Shown here: positions 41,060 to 53,501 of the stretch, piece after piece
Numbering within the stretch: position 1 is the first letter of the stretch
How the letters are laid out: every line of letters begins with the position of its first letter
Origin: Microbacterium sp.
Lineage (GTDB): Bacteria; Actinomycetota; Actinomycetes; Actinomycetales; Microbacteriaceae
DNA: 64,000 nt
NCBI GenBank assembly: GCA_019510305.1
Contig: JAEKKN010000026.1
Location: 1 to 64,000 of the forward strand
Reading direction: 5' to 3'
Position numbers and translations under genes: made by a program
Notes under the pieces: generated by a model
Told to the model about the DNA's origin: nothing
Databases searched by the model: none
What the model saw: the letters and a program-made list of their open reading frames with translations, nothing else

Positions 41060-41433
41060 CCGACCTCACCGCACTCAAGTACACCGACGAGCACGAGTGG
41101 ATCGCCTCCGACGGCGACACCCTCACGATCGGCATCACCGACTACGCCGCCGAGAAGCTGGGCGACGTCGTGTTCGTCGAGCTCCCCGCCGTCGGCACCG
41201 AGATCACCGCGGGTGCGGTGGTCGGCGAGATCGAGTCGACCAAGTCCGTCGGGGAGCTCTACGCCCCCGTCGCCGGCACGGTCGTCGAGATCAACGACGC
41301 CGTCGTCGACGACCCTTCGCTCGTGAACTCCGAGCCGTTCGAGGGCGGCTGGCTGATCAAGGTCTCCGTCGCCGCCGGCGCGCTCGACGGCCTGCTCGAC
41401 CGCGACGCGTACGTCGCACTCACGGAGGGCTGA
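41056..41433 (+). CDS. gcvH: Glycine cleavage H protein, lipoyl carrier
   Basis: 125 residues, normal GcvH length. The lipoylated lysine is Lys63 in [17 protein letters not shown]-terminal [13 protein letters not shown] and the [11 protein letters not shown] end are typical. It shuttles the methylamine intermediate between GcvP, GcvT and lipoamide dehydrogenase. ATG overlaps the gcvT stop; gcvP begins 7 bases after its stop. Confidence 0.96.
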   Translation: MTDLTALKYTDEHEWIASDGDTLTIGITDYAAEKLGDVVFVELPAVGTEITAGAVVGEIESTKSVGELYAPVAGTVVEINDAVVDDPSLVNSEPFEGGWLIKVSVAAGALDGLLDRDAYVALTEG

Positions 41434-41440
41434 TCTCCCC

Positions 41441-44317
<2,877 letters not shown>

Positions 44318-44339
44318 TCTCCTGACGAGCGGATCATCC

Positions 44340-44379
44340 ACGGCGCCGCGCACATCCCGACGGATGTGCGCGGCGCCGT
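44340..44379 (+). terminator. Terminator after gcvP
   Basis: An 18-bp perfect stem: ACGGCGCCGCGCACATCC (44340-44357), CGAC loop, exact reverse complement (44362-44379). It is followed by CGCCGTTTCC, a weak T-run. Confidence 0.85.
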
Positions 44380-44420
44380 CGCCGTTTCCCCGCGTGACGC
44401 CGTGTGTCCGCCGTGTGTCG

Positions 44421-44434
44421 AGTTGATCGCAACT
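44421..44434. promoter_or_regulatory. Short palindrome upstream of the peptide importer
   Basis: AGTTGATCGCAACT has perfect AGTTG/CAACT arms around ATCG. It lies about 115 bases before the substrate-binding gene, next to a GTGTGTC direct repeat, in a promoter region with a TACTCT -10-like box (44481-44486). Possible repressor site; unproven. Confidence 0.35.
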
Positions 44435-44549
44435 CAGTAACGGTTGATTCACGGAGTGCGGCGTTCGCGGAAGGTCGGGTTACTCTCGAATATCCCTGCG
44501 CGACCGATGACGCTCGCGCAGTACCCGCATTGTCCACAGGAGGACGCAC

Positions 44550-46196
44550 GTGAAACGCAACAGGATCGCCCTCGCGGGCACCGCCCTGCTCGCCGCAGGT
44601 GTCATGGCACTTGCCGGCTGCTCGGCCGGCAACGGCGACGCCGGCAACGGCGGCGAAGAGACCGGCGCATCGACCGGCATCGTCACCGTTCAGAGCAACG
44701 AGCCCCAGAACCCCCTTCTGCCCGCAGTCACCAACGAGGTCGGCGGCGGCCTGGTTCTGCAGAACATCTTCGCCGGCCTGGTCTACTACGAAGCGGACGG
44801 CAAGGTCGTCAACGACCTCGCCGAGTCGATCGAGTCCGAGGACAACCAGACCTGGACCATCAAGATCAAGAAGGACCAGGAGTTCAGCGACGGCACTCCC
44901 GTGACCGCCGAGTCCTTCGTGAAGGCGTGGCAGTACGCCGCCTCCGACCCGGCGTTCGAGAACCAGTGGTGGTTCGCCAACTTCGCCGGCTACAACGACG
45001 GCGGCGACGACCCGGACAACCCCGTCGTGGTCGAGGATTCGCTGTCGCTCGAGGCGGTCGACGACACCACGTTCACGGTCGAGCTCGCGGCTCCGCAGTC
45101 CGACTTCCCCACCTCGCTCGGCTACCAGGTGTTCTCACCGCTGCCCGAGTCGTTCTTCGACGACCCGGAGACCTTCGGCCAGAACCCGGTCGGAAACGGC
45201 CCGTACAAGCTCGAGAAGTGGGAGCACGACGCCGTCATCTCCCTCGTCCCGAACGACAAGTACGACGGTCCGCGCAAGGCTCAGAACGGCGGCGTCGACC
45301 TCGTCGTCTACGGCACCGCTGACGCGGCTTACGCCGACTTGCTCTCCGACAACCTCGACGTGATCAACCCGGGCGTTCCGCCGTCCGCACTGGCCACGTA
45401 CAAGGACGACCTGGGCGACCGTGCCGTCGACCAGCCCGCCGCGATCTGGGAAGGTCTGACCATCCCCGCGCGTCTGGCTCACTTCGGCAACGACGAAGAG
45501 GGCAACCTGCGTCGTCAGGCGATCTCCTACGCGATCGATCGCGACCAGATCACCGACGTGATCTTCGAGGGCACCCGCACCCCGGCCGTCGACTACACCT
45601 CCCCGGTCATCGCGGGCTGGAACGACGAGATCAAGGGCTCCGAGGTCACGCACGCCGACGCCGACAAGGCGAAGGAGCTGTGGGCTCAGGCCGACGCCAT
45701 CTCCCCGTGGAGCGGCACGTTCACCATCGCGTACAACGCCGACGGCGGACACCAGCCGTGGGTCGACGCGGTGTCGAACCAGATCAAGAACACGCTGGGC
45801 ATCGACGCCGCCGGTCAGTCCTTCCCGGACCTCGCCACGCTGCGCGCCGAGATCAAGAACCGCACGCTGAACGCCGCAACGCGTTCGGGCTGGCAGTTCG
45901 ACTACCCGGGTGCCTACAACATCCTGGGCGCGCTGTTCATCACGGGCGCCGGCTCCAACGACGGCGACTACTCGAACCCGAAGTACGACGAGCTCGTGCA
46001 GAAGGGCGCGACGGCTCCGACGGTCGAAGAGGGCAACGCGCTCTTCGAGCAGGCGCAGGAGGTCCTCTTCGCGGACCTGCCCGTCCTGCCGCTGTGGTAC
46101 CGCTCCACCAACGCCGGCTACTCGACCGCGGTCGAGGACGTCGCGTACGGCTGGGACAGCTGGCCGATCATCTACCAGATCACCAAGGCCGAGTAA
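44550..46196 (+). CDS. Oligopeptide/dipeptide ABC transporter substrate-binding lipoprotein
   Basis: 548 residues. GTG start with CAGGAGGA before it. Lipobox LAGC with Cys25. SBP_bac_5 domain: LVLQNIFAGLVYYEADGKVVNDLAESIES, FSDGTPVTAESFVKAWQYAASD, VGNGPYKLEKWEHDAVISLV and RRQAISYAIDRDQITDVIFEG, with the C-terminal YPGAYNILGALF. Binds peptides (or an amino-compound) outside the membrane. First of four genes (substrate binder, two permeases, fused ATPase). A 16-bp hairpin separates it from the permease genes. Confidence 0.92.
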   Translation: MKRNRIALAGTALLAAGVMALAGCSAGNGDAGNGGEETGASTGIVTVQSNEPQNPLLPAVTNEVGGGLVLQNIFAGLVYYEADGKVVNDLAESIESEDNQTWTIKIKKDQEFSDGTPVTAESFVKAWQYAASDPAFENQWWFANFAGYNDGGDDPDNPVVVEDSLSLEAVDDTTFTVELAAPQSDFPTSLGYQVFSPLPESFFDDPETFGQNPVGNGPYKLEKWEHDAVISLVPNDKYDGPRKAQNGGVDLVVYGTADAAYADLLSDNLDVINPGVPPSALATYKDDLGDRAVDQPAAIWEGLTIPARLAHFGNDEEGNLRRQAISYAIDRDQITDVIFEGTRTPAVDYTSPVIAGWNDEIKGSEVTHADADKAKELWAQADAISPWSGTFTIAYNADGGHQPWVDAVSNQIKNTLGIDAAGQSFPDLATLRAEIKNRTLNAATRSGWQFDYPGAYNILGALFITGAGSNDGDYSNPKYDELVQKGATAPTVEEGNALFEQAQEVLFADLPVLPLWYRSTNAGYSTAVEDVAYGWDSWPIIYQITKAE

Positions 46197-46218
46197 GACT
46201 CAGGTCCTGATCTGACCC

Positions 46219-46258
46219 CGCCGTGCGGGGCGACGCGAAAGTGTCGCCCCGCACGGCG
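46219..46258. promoter_or_regulatory. Hairpin between substrate-binding and permease genes
   Basis: CGCCGTGCGGGGCGAC (46219-46234), 8-base loop, exact reverse complement (46243-46258). It is 22 bases after the binder's stop and 17 bases before the permease ATG. Such intercistronic stems limit downstream expression or protect the upstream message. Confidence 0.8.
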
Positions 46259-46275
46259 CAGTTCGGTTACCAGCA

Positions 46276-47205
46276 ATGACTGCCTACATCATCCGTCGCC
46301 TGCTCCAGGCGATCCCCGTCTTCCTCGGTGCGACCTTCCTGATCTTCTCGATGGTCTTCCTGCTTCCCGGCGACCCGATTCTGGCCCTGTTCGGCGACAA
46401 GACGCCGACCGACGCCCAGTACGCCGCTCTGCAGGCGAAGTTCCACCTGGACCAGCCGTTCTTCACGCGCTACCTCATCTACCTCGGCGACCTGTTCCAG
46501 GGCAATCTCGGCACGACCTTCCGTGGCCAGAGCGTCAACGAGATCCTCGTCGCCAAGTTCCCGACCACACTCCGACTCGCACTGCTGGCGATCATCATCC
46601 AGCTCGTGTTCGGCGTCCTCGTCGGGCTCATCGCAGGTCTGCGCAAGAACAGCGTCTTCGACTACGCGTCGATGCTCCTGAGCCTCGTGCTCATCTCCAT
46701 GCCCGTCTTCGTGCTCGCCTTCATCGCGCAGTACTTCCTCGCTCTCGAGCTGGGACTGTTCCGCGCCACCGTCGGCAGAGGCGCTCCATGGGCCGATCTG
46801 ATGCTTCCCGCCATAGTCCTGGCGGCGCTGAACTTCGCCTACGTGGTCCGCCTCACGCGCGGCTCCGTGATCGAGACCCGTCAGCAGGACTTCGTGCGCA
46901 TGGCGTACGGCAAGGGTCTTCCGACGTCACGGGTCATCCCCGTGCACGTGCTGCGCAACTCGATGATCCCCGTGACCACGAACCTGGCCGCCGACTTCGG
47001 CATCCTGATCGTCGGCGCGACGGTCACCGAGGGCGTCTTCAACGTCCCCGGCATCGGAAACGAACTGTTCAAGGCCATCAACCAGCACGACGGACCGGAG
47101 ATCGTCTCGATCGTCACCGTGCTCGTCGTCATCTACGTCATGGTCAACCTGGTCATCGACCTGCTCTACGGCGTGCTCGACCCGAGGATCCGCTATGTCC
47201 GATAA
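46276..47205 (+). CDS. Peptide ABC transporter permease, DppB type
   Basis: 309 residues, six helices. Starts MTAYIIRRLLQAIPVFLGATFLIFSMVFLLPGDP, the DppB/OppB N-terminus. EAA loop: MAYGKGLPTSRVIPVHVLRNSMIPV. The final RIRYVR end precedes the next permease, which overlaps by 11 bases. Family-level certain; substrate range unknown. Confidence 0.95.
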   Translation: MTAYIIRRLLQAIPVFLGATFLIFSMVFLLPGDPILALFGDKTPTDAQYAALQAKFHLDQPFFTRYLIYLGDLFQGNLGTTFRGQSVNEILVAKFPTTLRLALLAIIIQLVFGVLVGLIAGLRKNSVFDYASMLLSLVLISMPVFVLAFIAQYFLALELGLFRATVGRGAPWADLMLPAIVLAALNFAYVVRLTRGSVIETRQQDFVRMAYGKGLPTSRVIPVHVLRNSMIPVTTNLAADFGILIVGATVTEGVFNVPGIGNELFKAINQHDGPEIVSIVTVLVVIYVMVNLVIDLLYGVLDPRIRYVR

Positions 47206-48148
47206 GACTCCCATCCGCCGCATGGCGCACTATGTGGCCGAGGTCGACGAGGGCGGTCTCGGCGCCGTCGACGCCGTTCGCGTCGCCGAGCGCAAGAGCA
47301 ACCTGTGGCTCGACGCCTGGCGCGACCTCCGCGGCCGCTGGATGTTCTGGACCGCCGGCGTGTTCGTCGTGTTCCTCATCATCGTGGCGCTCTTCCCGAG
47401 CCTGTTCGCGCCGATCGACCCGTTCGCCTGCGACCTGAATCACTCGAACGACGGGCCTGCGCCCGGTCATCCGTTCGGATACAACTTCCAGGGATGCGAC
47501 GTGTACTCGCGCGTCGTGCACGGCACGAGCACCTCGCTGTCGGTCGGCATCATCGTGACGATCATCATCGCGGTCATGGGCATCGTGATCGGCGCCTTCG
47601 CCGGCTTCTTCGGAGGCTGGATCGATTCGCTGCTCATGCGCATCGGCGACATGTTCTTCGCGATCCCCTACGTGCTCGCAGCCGTGGTCATCATGTCGGT
47701 GTTCCTGAACGACAGGAACATCCTCGTGGTGTCGCTCGCCATCGGCTTCTTCGGCTGGCCCGCGACCGCCCGCATCCTGCGAGCGGAGATCCTGCGAGTG
47801 CGCTCGTCCGACTACGTGATGGCGTCCGAAGCGCTCGGCGTCTCCCGTGTGCGCACCATGTTCACGCACGTGATGCCGAACTCGATCGCTCCCGTGATCG
47901 TTCTCTCGACCGTCGGACTCGCCGCGGCGATCACCGCCGAGGCGACCCTGTCGTTCCTCGGCGTCGGCCTGCCGCCCGAGTTCATCTCGTGGGGCAACGA
48001 CATCGCGCAAGCTCAGAACCGCCTGCGCACCGACCCGATGCCACTGATCTGGCCGTCCATCGCGCTCTCCCTCACCGTCCTGTCGTTCATCATGCTCGGC
48101 GAGACGGTGCGCGACGCGCTCGACCCGAAGGCGAGGGCGCTGCGATGA
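47195..48148 (+). CDS. Peptide ABC transporter permease, DppC type
   Basis: 317 residues. The cytoplasmic N-terminus (about 55 residues) is followed by six helices, with the DppC pattern DPFACDLNHSNDGPAPGHPFGYNFQGCDVYSRVVHGT after the first helix. EAA loop VMASEALGVSRVRTMFTHVMPNSIAPV. Overlaps the ATPase gene by ATGA. Confidence 0.95.
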   Translation: MSDKTPIRRMAHYVAEVDEGGLGAVDAVRVAERKSNLWLDAWRDLRGRWMFWTAGVFVVFLIIVALFPSLFAPIDPFACDLNHSNDGPAPGHPFGYNFQGCDVYSRVVHGTSTSLSVGIIVTIIIAVMGIVIGAFAGFFGGWIDSLLMRIGDMFFAIPYVLAAVVIMSVFLNDRNILVVSLAIGFFGWPATARILRAEILRVRSSDYVMASEALGVSRVRTMFTHVMPNSIAPVIVLSTVGLAAAITAEATLSFLGVGLPPEFISWGNDIAQAQNRLRTDPMPLIWPSIALSLTVLSFIMLGETVRDALDPKARALR

Positions 48149-49902
48149 GCATTCCCGAGACGCAAGAAGACCTCGGCCGCGGGGGCACCAATCCCGGTGT
48201 CCCGCTGCTGTCGGTGGAGAACCTCGAAGTCGCGTTCCGGACGCAGGACGGGTTCGTCCCCGCAGTCCGCGGCATCAGCTTCGACATCTACCCGGGCGAG
48301 ACCATGGCGATCGTGGGCGAGTCGGGCTCCGGCAAGTCGACGACCGCGCACGCGATCATCAACCTGCTGCCCGGCAGCGGTCAGATCACCGGTGGGGCGG
48401 TGAGATTCGAGGGGCGCGACCTCACGAAGCTCACCCGCCCGCAGATCGAGGACGTTCGAGGAAAGCTCATCGGCCTGGTTCCCCAGGACCCGATGAACAG
48501 CCTCAACCCCGTGCACCGGATCGGCTTCCAGGTCGAGGAGACCATCCTCGCCAACGGGCAGGCCCACGGGCGCAGGGAGGCGCGTCAGCGCGCCATCCAG
48601 GCGCTGCAGGAGGCGGGTCTCGCGGATGCCGACAAGCGCCTGCGCCAGTTCCCGCACGAGTTCTCCGGCGGCATGCGCCAGCGCGTGCTCATCGGCATCG
48701 GACTCTCGTCCAATCCCAAGCTGCTGATCGCGGACGAGCCCACCAGTGCGCTCGATGTCACGGTGCAGAAGAAGATCCTCGACCATCTCGAGATGCTGAC
48801 CACCGAGCGGAACACCGCCGTGCTGTTCATCACCCACGACCTCGGCCTCGCCGCGGAGCGGGCGGAGAACCTCGTGGTGATGCACCGCGGACGCATCGTG
48901 GAGTCGGGCCCCGCCCTCGAGATCCTGCAGAATCCGCAGCATCCGTACACGCAGCGCCTCGTCTCCGCGGCGCCCAGCCTCGCCTCGAAGCGAATCCAGG
49001 CTGCGGCGACCGGTGGAGCCGATCCGCTGGCGGAGGCGCTCGCGGAGGCGACCGGCACGGTCGACCTCGCGAGCATCGCGCATCTCGAGACGACCGAAGA
49101 CGCTTCTCCGGTCATCGAGTTCCGCGACGTCACCAAGGTGTACAAGCTGCGAGGCAGCGGGTTCCGTTCGACGGACTTCACGGCGGTCGACAAGATGTCG
49201 TTCCAGGTGCCCAAGGGGTCCACGATGGCCATCGTGGGCGAATCGGGCTCCGGCAAGTCGACGGCGGCCAAGATGCTGCTCCGGCTCGAGAAGAAGACGT
49301 CCGGAAAGATCCTCGTGAACGGTCAGGACACCGACGAGCTGTCGCGTCCGCAGCTGCAGGCACTGCGCCGGCAGATGCAGCCGGTCTTCCAGGATCCCTA
49401 CGGTTCGCTGGACCCTCTGCACAACATCGGCAACACCGTCGCAGAGCCTCTGCGCGTGCACGGCGTGGGCGATTCGGCCTCGCGACGCGCTCGCGTGTTC
49501 GAAGTGCTCGATCAGGTGGCGCTGCCGGCGAGCGTGGCGGATCGCTATCCGAACGAGCTCTCCGGCGGTCAGCGTCAGCGCGTCGCGATCGCGCGGGCGC
49601 TGGCTCTCAAGCCCGAGATCGTCGTCCTCGACGAGGCCGTGTCCGCTCTCGACGTGCTCGTGCAGGCGCAGGTGCTGAACCTGCTCGCGGATCTGCAGTC
49701 CGAGCTCGGACTCACGTATCTGTTCATCACCCACGACCTCGCTGTCGTGCGAGTGATCGCAGACCGCGTGTGCGTCATGGAGAAGGGGCGCGTCGTCGAG
49801 CAGGGCACGGTCGATGACATCTTCGCGGACCCGCAGGAGGAGTACACCGAGCGTCTGCTTCAGGCCATCCCGGGTGCCTCGATCGCATTGGGCGGCCACT
49901 GA
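48145..49902 (+). CDS. Peptide ABC transporter ATPase, fused DppD-DppF type
   Basis: 585 residues containing two complete ABC ATPase domains. Domain 1 (about 18-270): Walker A GESGSGKST, signature FSGGMRQR, Walker B LLIADEPTSALDV, with oligopeptide-transporter C-terminal PYTQRLVSAAPSL. Domain 2 (about 320-580): GESGSGKST, LSGGQRQR, IVVLDEAVSALDV, HDLAVVRVIADRV. The two subunits are normally separate genes. Overlaps DppC and ends one base before the next gene's GTG region. Confidence 0.95.
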   Translation: MSIPETQEDLGRGGTNPGVPLLSVENLEVAFRTQDGFVPAVRGISFDIYPGETMAIVGESGSGKSTTAHAIINLLPGSGQITGGAVRFEGRDLTKLTRPQIEDVRGKLIGLVPQDPMNSLNPVHRIGFQVEETILANGQAHGRREARQRAIQALQEAGLADADKRLRQFPHEFSGGMRQRVLIGIGLSSNPKLLIADEPTSALDVTVQKKILDHLEMLTTERNTAVLFITHDLGLAAERAENLVVMHRGRIVESGPALEILQNPQHPYTQRLVSAAPSLASKRIQAAATGGADPLAEALAEATGTVDLASIAHLETTEDASPVIEFRDVTKVYKLRGSGFRSTDFTAVDKMSFQVPKGSTMAIVGESGSGKSTAAKMLLRLEKKTSGKILVNGQDTDELSRPQLQALRRQMQPVFQDPYGSLDPLHNIGNTVAEPLRVHGVGDSASRRARVFEVLDQVALPASVADRYPNELSGGQRQRVAIARALALKPEIVVLDEAVSALDVLVQAQVLNLLADLQSELGLTYLFITHDLAVVRVIADRVCVMEKGRVVEQGTVDDIFADPQEEYTERLLQAIPGASIALGGH

Positions 49903-50463
49903 GTGAACCACGACGGTCGACCGGAGGGCGTGCGGATCTTCCGTGCGCCCTCCGGGCTGTTCGCCATCGGGATCGCGATCCTGCTGGCGCTGTTCCTGCT
50001 GGGCGACGCGGTCGTCCGCGCCGGATGGGGACGCATGCTCCTTCTGGCGCCCTGGATTCTGCTGGCCCTCTGGATCGTGTACGAGAACGCCTACGTCTCG
50101 CGGGTGCAGATCGACGACGACGGGGTGACGGTGCAGAATCTGCTGCGGCGCACATCGTTCGGATGGAAGAGGGTCCGTTCGATCGAACTGCGCTGGCAGC
50201 TGGTCTTCGTCCTCGACGACGGCCGGAAGCTCTCCTGCTACGGAGGGCCAGCGAAGGCCGGTCCTGTGCGCCGCCCCGGGCGCGACGGCGACTCGCGAGA
50301 GCCTGCCGGCATCCGCGCGCTGTCCGAGATCGAAGATCGCTGGGAGGCTGCTCCAGACACGGCGGATGCTCCGATCATCCGTTCGTGGGATCTGCCTGCG
50401 CTCCTGGCCCTCGGAGCCATCGTGATCTGGGCGATCGCTGCGATCCTGATCGCGAACGCCTGA
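49903..50463 (+). CDS. PH domain-like two-helix membrane protein
   Basis: 186 residues. GTG start one base after the fused ATPase stop. Two helices at about 20-36 and 46-62 are followed by a cytoplasmic domain VSRVQIDDDGVTVQNLLRRTSFGWKRVRSIELRWQLVFVLDDGRKLSCYGG, the bacterial PH-like (bPH6) pattern; the C-terminus has a last hydrophobic helix (166-183). Function unknown. It might be co-transcribed with the peptide importer. Confidence 0.82.
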   Translation: MNHDGRPEGVRIFRAPSGLFAIGIAILLALFLLGDAVVRAGWGRMLLLAPWILLALWIVYENAYVSRVQIDDDGVTVQNLLRRTSFGWKRVRSIELRWQLVFVLDDGRKLSCYGGPAKAGPVRRPGRDGDSREPAGIRALSEIEDRWEAAPDTADAPIIRSWDLPALLALGAIVIWAIAAILIANA

Positions 50464-50467
50464 TCCC

Positions 50468-51271
50468 TCAGCCGGGGAGCCCGAACAGCGCGGGCCAGGT
50501 GGCCGCCGCCCACGGATAGCCGACGAAGACGGTCGCGTCGATCAGGAAGTGTGCGACGAGGAACGGCAGCAGCCGCCCCGAGCGCTGGAACAGCCAGCCG
50601 AACAGCAGCCCCATGGCGAAGTTGCCGATGAAGGCGCCCGGCCCCTGGTACAGGTGATAGGTGGCGCGCAGCGCAGACGTCGAGAGGATGATCGTCCACG
50701 GCCCCCATCGGAGCTCGCGCAGCCGTGCGAAGAGGTACCCGAGAACCACGAACTCCTCCTGGATCGCGGCTCTGGCGGCCGAGAGCAGCAGGACGGGGAT
50801 CGTCCACCAGTGCGCGCCGAGGCCCGCTGGGTCGACGGCGACGAAGAGCCCCAGCGCTCGTCCGGCGAGGTAGAGCCCGAGCCCTGGCACGCCGATCGCG
50901 ATCACCAGCAGGACGCCGCCACCGGCATCCCTCCCGACCGCGCTCCCATCGAGGCCGAGGCGGCCGAGGTGCGGGCGCGAGGTCTGCCAGAGCAGGAAGC
51001 ACACGAGCAGGACCGGTACCAGGGAGAAGCCGATCGAGAGCACCTGGTAGATCAGGTCGAAGAGCTCGCGGTCGCTGCGCGAGGGGTTGAGCGTCGCCGT
51101 CTGATCGGCCAGAGGAGTGGTGTCGGTGAGCCGGTACGCGAGCTGCACGATCGCGTAGACCGCCGACTGGCCGAGGCCCAGCGCGAGCACGATCGAGATC
51201 TCCCACCAGATGCGTGCGCGTGAGGAACCGCCTGCGAACGCCGGGCGCGCGGGAGGGGGAGTGGAGGTCAC
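50468..51271 (-). CDS. CPBP (Abi/CAAX) family intramembrane metalloprotease
   Basis: 267 residues, eight-helix CPBP family. Motif 1 reads QEEFVVLGYL (family EExxxR): the two glutamates are kept but the Arg is replaced by Leu, as in a related actinobacterial subgroup. Motif 2 histidine is in RATYHLYQG, and HFLIDA contains the third motif. GTG start chosen over longer upstream extensions because of the predicted -10 TACGAT (51284-51279) ending 8 bases before it. Substrate unknown. Confidence 0.85.
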   Translation of the reverse strand: MTSTPPPARPAFAGGSSRARIWWEISIVLALGLGQSAVYAIVQLAYRLTDTTPLADQTATLNPSRSDRELFDLIYQVLSIGFSLVPVLLVCFLLWQTSRPHLGRLGLDGSAVGRDAGGGVLLVIAIGVPGLGLYLAGRALGLFVAVDPAGLGAHWWTIPVLLLSAARAAIQEEFVVLGYLFARLRELRWGPWTIILSTSALRATYHLYQGPGAFIGNFAMGLLFGWLFQRSGRLLPFLVAHFLIDATVFVGYPWAAATWPALFGLPG

Positions 51272-51373
51272 AACCCCGATCGTACGACGGGTGCTCAGGA
51301 ACCGGCTGTGCGCATAGGGTATCCTGGAACGTCGGATTCCCGGCTTTTCCCACCACCTTCTTAGGACTCCTGC

Positions 51374-53287
51374 ATGGCGCACGCCCTCCGTTCAGACCTC
51401 CGCAACGTCGCAATCGTCGCTCACGTCGACCACGGCAAGACCACCCTCGTCGACGCGATGCTCCGTCAGACCGGCTCATTCGGCTCTCACGAGCACATGG
51501 AAGAACGCGCCATGGACTCCAACGATCTGGAGCGCGAGAAGGGCATCACGATCCTCGCCAAGAACACGGCGATCACCTACAAGGGCAAGCACGCCGCTGG
51601 CAGAGACATCACGATCAACGTGATCGACACGCCCGGGCACGCCGATTTCGGGGGTGAGGTCGAGCGCGGCCTGTCCATGGTCGACGGCGTCGTCCTGCTC
51701 GTCGACGCCTCGGAGGGCCCGCTGCCGCAGACCCGCTTCGTGCTGCGCAAGGCGCTCGAGGCCAAGCTGCCCGTCATCCTCCTCGTGAACAAGACCGATC
51801 GTCCCGATGCTCGCATCGCCGAGGTCGAGGAGGAGGCGCACGACCTGCTGCTCGGACTCGCCTCCGACCTCGTCGACGACGTGCCCGACCTCGATGTTGA
51901 CGCACTGCTCGACGTGCCGGTCGTCTACGCATCGGGTCGCGCAGGCGCCGCGTCGCGCAACCGCCCGGCCGACGGATCGCTGCCCGACAACGACGACCTC
52001 GAGCCGCTGTTCGAAGCGATCCTCGAGCACGTCCCGGCCCCGTCGTACGACGACGAGGCCCCGCTGCAGGCCTGGGTCACGAACCTCGACTCCAGCCCGT
52101 TCCTCGGTCGCCTCGCCCTGCTGCGCGTCTTCAACGGCACCCTCAAGAAGGGTCAGACGGTCGCCTGGGTCCGCGCCGACGGCAGCACCAGCAACGCGCG
52201 CATCACCGAGCTGCTGAAGACCCGAGCGCTCGAGCGCTACCCCGCCGAGGAGGCGGGCCCCGGTGACATCGTCGCCATCGCCGGCTTCGAGAACATCACG
52301 ATCGGCGAGACCATCGCCGACCCGGAGGACGTCCGTCCGCTGCCGGCGATCACCGTCGACGATCCCGCCATCTCGATGACGATCGGCACCAACACCTCGC
52401 CCCTCATGGGCAAGGTCAAGGGGCACAAGCTCACGGCCCGCATGGTCAAGGACCGCCTCGATCGCGAACTCATCGGAAACGTCTCGCTCAAGGTCGTCGA
52501 CATCGGACGCCCGGACGCGTGGGAGGTCCAGGGGCGCGGCGAGCTCGCGCTGGCCATCCTCGTCGAGAACATGCGCCGCGAAGGCTTCGAGCTCACGGTC
52601 GGCAAGCCCCAGGTGGTCACGAAGAAGATCGACGGCAAGACCTACGAGCCCTTCGAGCATCTCACGATCGACACGCCGGAGGAGCACCTCGGCGCGATCA
52701 CGCAGCTGCTCGCGAACCGCAAGGGCCGCATGGAGAACATGACCAACCACGGCACCGGCTGGGTGCGCATGGAGTTCATCGTCCCCTCCCGCGGACTCAT
52801 CGGCTTCCGCAGCGAGTTCCTCACCACGACGCGCGGCACCGGCATCGCGAACGCGATCTCGCACGGCTACGAGCCCTGGGCCGGCCAGATCACGACGCGT
52901 CAGAACGGCTCCATCGTGGCCGACCGCATGGGCGTCGTGACGCCCTTCGCGATGATCGCACTGCAGGAGCGTATGTCGTTCTTCGTGCAGCCCACGCAGG
53001 AGGTCTACGAGGGCATGGTCATCGGCGAGAACTCGCGCGCGGATGACATGGACGTGAACATCACAAAGGAGAAGAAGCTCACCAACATGCGTGCGGCGAG
53101 CTCCGACACCTTCGAGTCGATGACGCCGCCGCGCGTGCTCACGCTCGAGGAGAGCCTCGAGTTCGCCCGCGACGACGAATGCGTCGAGGTGACGCCGGAG
53201 GTCGTGCGGATCCGCAAGGTGATCCTCGACCAGACGGTCCGCGGACGCGAGGCCTCGCGTCTCAAGCGCCAGGACGCCAAGGCCTGA
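51374..53287 (+). CDS. typA: Ribosome-binding GTPase TypA/BipA
   Basis: 637 residues, normal BipA length. GTPase motifs AHVDHGKTT, switch [25 protein letters not shown]. Translation-factor domains II, III, V and the BipA C-terminal domain with [21 protein letters not shown] and [13 protein letters not shown] (as [15 protein letters not shown]) are present. A large-subunit-associated factor needed under cold or stress. Followed by a strong terminator. Confidence 0.96.
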   Translation: MAHALRSDLRNVAIVAHVDHGKTTLVDAMLRQTGSFGSHEHMEERAMDSNDLEREKGITILAKNTAITYKGKHAAGRDITINVIDTPGHADFGGEVERGLSMVDGVVLLVDASEGPLPQTRFVLRKALEAKLPVILLVNKTDRPDARIAEVEEEAHDLLLGLASDLVDDVPDLDVDALLDVPVVYASGRAGAASRNRPADGSLPDNDDLEPLFEAILEHVPAPSYDDEAPLQAWVTNLDSSPFLGRLALLRVFNGTLKKGQTVAWVRADGSTSNARITELLKTRALERYPAEEAGPGDIVAIAGFENITIGETIADPEDVRPLPAITVDDPAISMTIGTNTSPLMGKVKGHKLTARMVKDRLDRELIGNVSLKVVDIGRPDAWEVQGRGELALAILVENMRREGFELTVGKPQVVTKKIDGKTYEPFEHLTIDTPEEHLGAITQLLANRKGRMENMTNHGTGWVRMEFIVPSRGLIGFRSEFLTTTRGTGIANAISHGYEPWAGQITTRQNGSIVADRMGVVTPFAMIALQERMSFFVQPTQEVYEGMVIGENSRADDMDVNITKEKKLTNMRAASSDTFESMTPPRVLTLEESLEFARDDECVEVTPEVVRIRKVILDQTVRGREASRLKRQDAKA

Positions 53288-53323
53288 CAGCACGCTGGGA
53301 GGTTGCCCGGCAGCACCTCCACG

Positions 53324-53366
53324 AAAAGGGCCCTGCGCCGCCGAAACGGCGGCGCAGGGCCCTTTT
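53324..53366 (+). terminator. Strong terminator after typA
   Basis: A 20-bp perfect stem: AAAAGGGCCCTGCGCCGCCG, AAA loop, exact reverse complement ending CCCTTTT. The T-run makes it intrinsic; the A-run on the other arm would serve the opposite strand as well. Confidence 0.95.
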
Positions 53367-53501
53367 CTCATGAATCACCCAGGTGACGCGGATTTTTCGT
53401 TCAGGTGACTGCTTCAGACTCGATGACTTGTGCCCGGGACGACCTCCCGATGAGTCTCCTGCGAGGGCGCGAACGACGACCCGAAAGTCGAACCCTTCAT
53501 C

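Noticed and set aside
47195..47205. Frameshift between the two peptide permease genes
   Set aside because: The 11-base overlap is ordinary operon packing; both proteins are full length.
48013..49911. 632-codon ORF antisense to the peptide ATPase
   Set aside because: Fully antisense to a gene with clear double-ABC motifs; the composition is His/Arg/Asp-rich shadow sequence.
51476..53371. 631-codon ORF antisense to typA
   Set aside because: Lies over the conserved TypA gene, with no domain and shadow composition.
53367..53501. c-di-AMP (ydaO) riboswitch before the SLT-like gene
   Set aside because: Such elements precede actinobacterial cell-wall genes, but the conserved core motifs are not recognisable here.
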